DNA of 6,103 nucleotides from Ruminococcaceae bacterium UBA7135 (GTDB lineage: Bacteria; Bacillota; Clostridia; Oscillospirales; Ruminococcaceae): contig DKXD01000025.1 of the NCBI GenBank assembly GCA_002492075.1, forward strand, positions 1 to 6,103. The letters run 5' to 3'. Under the pieces are notes generated by a model. It did no database searches and was not told the origin of the DNA. It was given only the letters and a program-made list of their open reading frames with translations. The position numbers were made by a program, and so were the translations under genes. Positions 5,019 through 6,103 of the stretch are shown piece after piece. The stretch's first letter is position 1; each line of letters starts with the position of its first letter.

Positions 5019-6103
5019 ATGGCTAATTACGATCTGACAGGCGTGGCTTTGCCGTATAATCCGGAAGCGGAGCGTTCGGTTATCGGTTCGCTGCTTATAG
5101 ATAACGAGCTGGTGGGAGACATTGTGAACGTGCTGCACCCGGAGCACTTTTATTCCGAAGTAAATCAAGGCGTGTATCAGGCGATATTCAGCCTGTTCAC
5201 GCGCGGAGAAAAGGCGGATATAGTCACCGTTATCGACGAGTGCGTTATGCAAAGCGTGTTTGAGAACGCGGCGGCGGCGAAAACATATCTTGTCGACGTG
5301 ATGAACGGCGTTCCGACCACAAGGTCTATCGCCACGTATGCCGCGATAGTTATAGAGAAGTATATGCTGCGAAGCCTCATTCTCGCTTGCAAGGATATCA
5401 TCGACCTCGCTTCAAGCAACACGGAGAGCGCCGAAAAGGTTGTGGATTTTGCCGAGCAGAAGATATTCAATATACGCGAGGGCGCTGAAAACAGGACGCT
5501 TGTGCCGCTTTCTTCGATAGCTTACGATCAGCTGAAGGCGTTCTGCGATCTTGTAGAGCAGTCGCGCGAAAACGGCGGTAAGCCGATTATGTCGGGGCTT
5601 GCAACGGGCTTTGACCATCTCGACGACATGATATCCGGGCTGAACCGTTCCGACCTTATCATTCTGGCGGCAAGACCGGGTATGGGAAAGACCTCGTTTG
5701 CGCTGAACATTGCCGTGAATGTCGCCAACAAATACAAAAACAAAGCCGTGTGCATATTCAGTCTCGAAATGTCCAAGGAGCAGCTGGTATCGCGTATGAT
5801 GTCCAGCGAAGCGCAGGTGTCAAGCGAAACTATGCGAACGGGAAAGATCGGAAAGGAAAACGCGGACGATGTGGCGAAGATAATGAACGTCACTCAAAAG
5901 CTGCAAACGCTGGATATTTACATTGACGATACGCCCGGCACGAACGTTTCCGCGATAAAGGCGAAGCTGCGCCGTGTGAAAAACCTCGGACTTGTTATCA
6001 TCGACTATCTTCAGCTGATGAACTCGGTGGTGGATTATCACGGCAACCGTGTCGCGGAAATATCGGAGATAACGCGTATGCTGAAAATTATGGCAAAGGA
6101 GCT
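5019..6103 (+). CDS. dnaB: Replicative DNA helicase DnaB, 3' end beyond window
   Basis: DnaB (called DnaC in Bacillus) is the hexameric ATP-driven helicase that unwinds DNA at the replication fork and interacts with primase through its N-terminal domain. The window holds 361 complete codons plus 2 nt; a typical family length near 450 implies about 90 residues are missing at the C-terminus. The N-terminal domain opens with PYNPEAERSVIGSLLID, a typical start. The RecA-like motor domain begins around residue 185 (SGLATGFDHLDDMISGL). It shows the Walker A motif ARPGMGKT (218-225, K224), SLEMS with the expected catalytic E250, and the Walker B stretch VIIDYLQLM with D329. The Walker A loop, a frequent intein site in dnaB genes, is uninterrupted. 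ATG 5019 is supported by GGGGGTG at 5005-5011. The gene follows rplI by 105 nt, a gap almost wholly filled by E2. Confidence 0.97.
   Translation, partial: MANYDLTGVALPYNPEAERSVIGSLLIDNELVGDIVNVLHPEHFYSEVNQGVYQAIFSLFTRGEKADIVTVIDECVMQSVFENAAAAKTYLVDVMNGVPTTRSIATYAAIVIEKYMLRSLILACKDIIDLASSNTESAEKVVDFAEQKIFNIREGAENRTLVPLSSIAYDQLKAFCDLVEQSRENGGKPIMSGLATGFDHLDDMISGLNRSDLIILAARPGMGKTSFALNIAVNVANKYKNKAVCIFSLEMSKEQLVSRMMSSEAQVSSETMRTGKIGKENADDVAKIMNVTQKLQTLDIYIDDTPGTNVSAIKAKLRRVKNLGLVIIDYLQLMNSVVDYHGNRVAEISEITRMLKIMAKE

Noticed and set aside
5673..5693. Intein in dnaB at the Walker A motif
   Set aside because: The motif ARPGMGKT runs without interruption, and the frame continues in family-like sequence to the window edge.

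Overview
The window carries four genes on the + strand, tightly packed: a ribonuclease J (335-2236), a GdpP-type cyclic-di-AMP phosphodiesterase (2379-4421), ribosomal protein bL9 (4467-4913) and the first 361 codons of the replicative helicase DnaB (5019 to the window edge). The order gdpP-rplI-dnaB is the classical Firmicutes arrangement (compare gdpP/yybT-rplI-dnaC of Bacillus). RNase J and GdpP also point to a Gram-positive, low-GC-lineage bacterium. The roughly balanced GC content, the long basic N-terminal tail on RNase J and the style of the sequence suggest an anaerobic Clostridia member, perhaps of the Ruminococcaceae/Oscillospiraceae. That last step is inference.

Layout: 1-334 is a gene-free leader holding a weak candidate promoter, a duplicated 11-nt motif and a possible hairpin just before the RNase J ribosome binding site. 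The RNase J-gdpP gap (142 nt) and the rplI-dnaB gap (105 nt) each hold a copy of the same kind of palindromic element. The gdpP-rplI gap (45 nt) does not. No tRNA, rRNA, CRISPR array, transposase or intrinsic terminator with a clear U-tract was found.

The most striking signal is the intergenic element pair, E1 (2240-2360) and E2 (4911-5002). Each arm consists of five consecutive units starting with TAG (or TRG/CAG at unit 2), with unit lengths 7-8-7-7-7 in three arms and 7-7-7-7-7 in the fourth. The arms are inverted around an unrelated loop of 49 or 21 nt. Both copies start at or just after a stop codon and end directly before the same unusual Shine-Dalgarno block, CGGGGGTGTT. E2 even supplies the stop codon of rplI. 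This looks like a dispersed, MITE-like or structured-RNA repeat family that settles in operon gaps and may carry its own ribosome binding site. I cannot tell from one window whether it is described.

As a unit the genes are housekeeping: RNA decay (RNase J), second-messenger turnover (GdpP), ribosome structure (bL9) and replication fork unwinding (DnaB). Same-strand packing without clear terminators suggests co-transcription, with the two hairpin elements as possible points for mRNA processing or differential expression.
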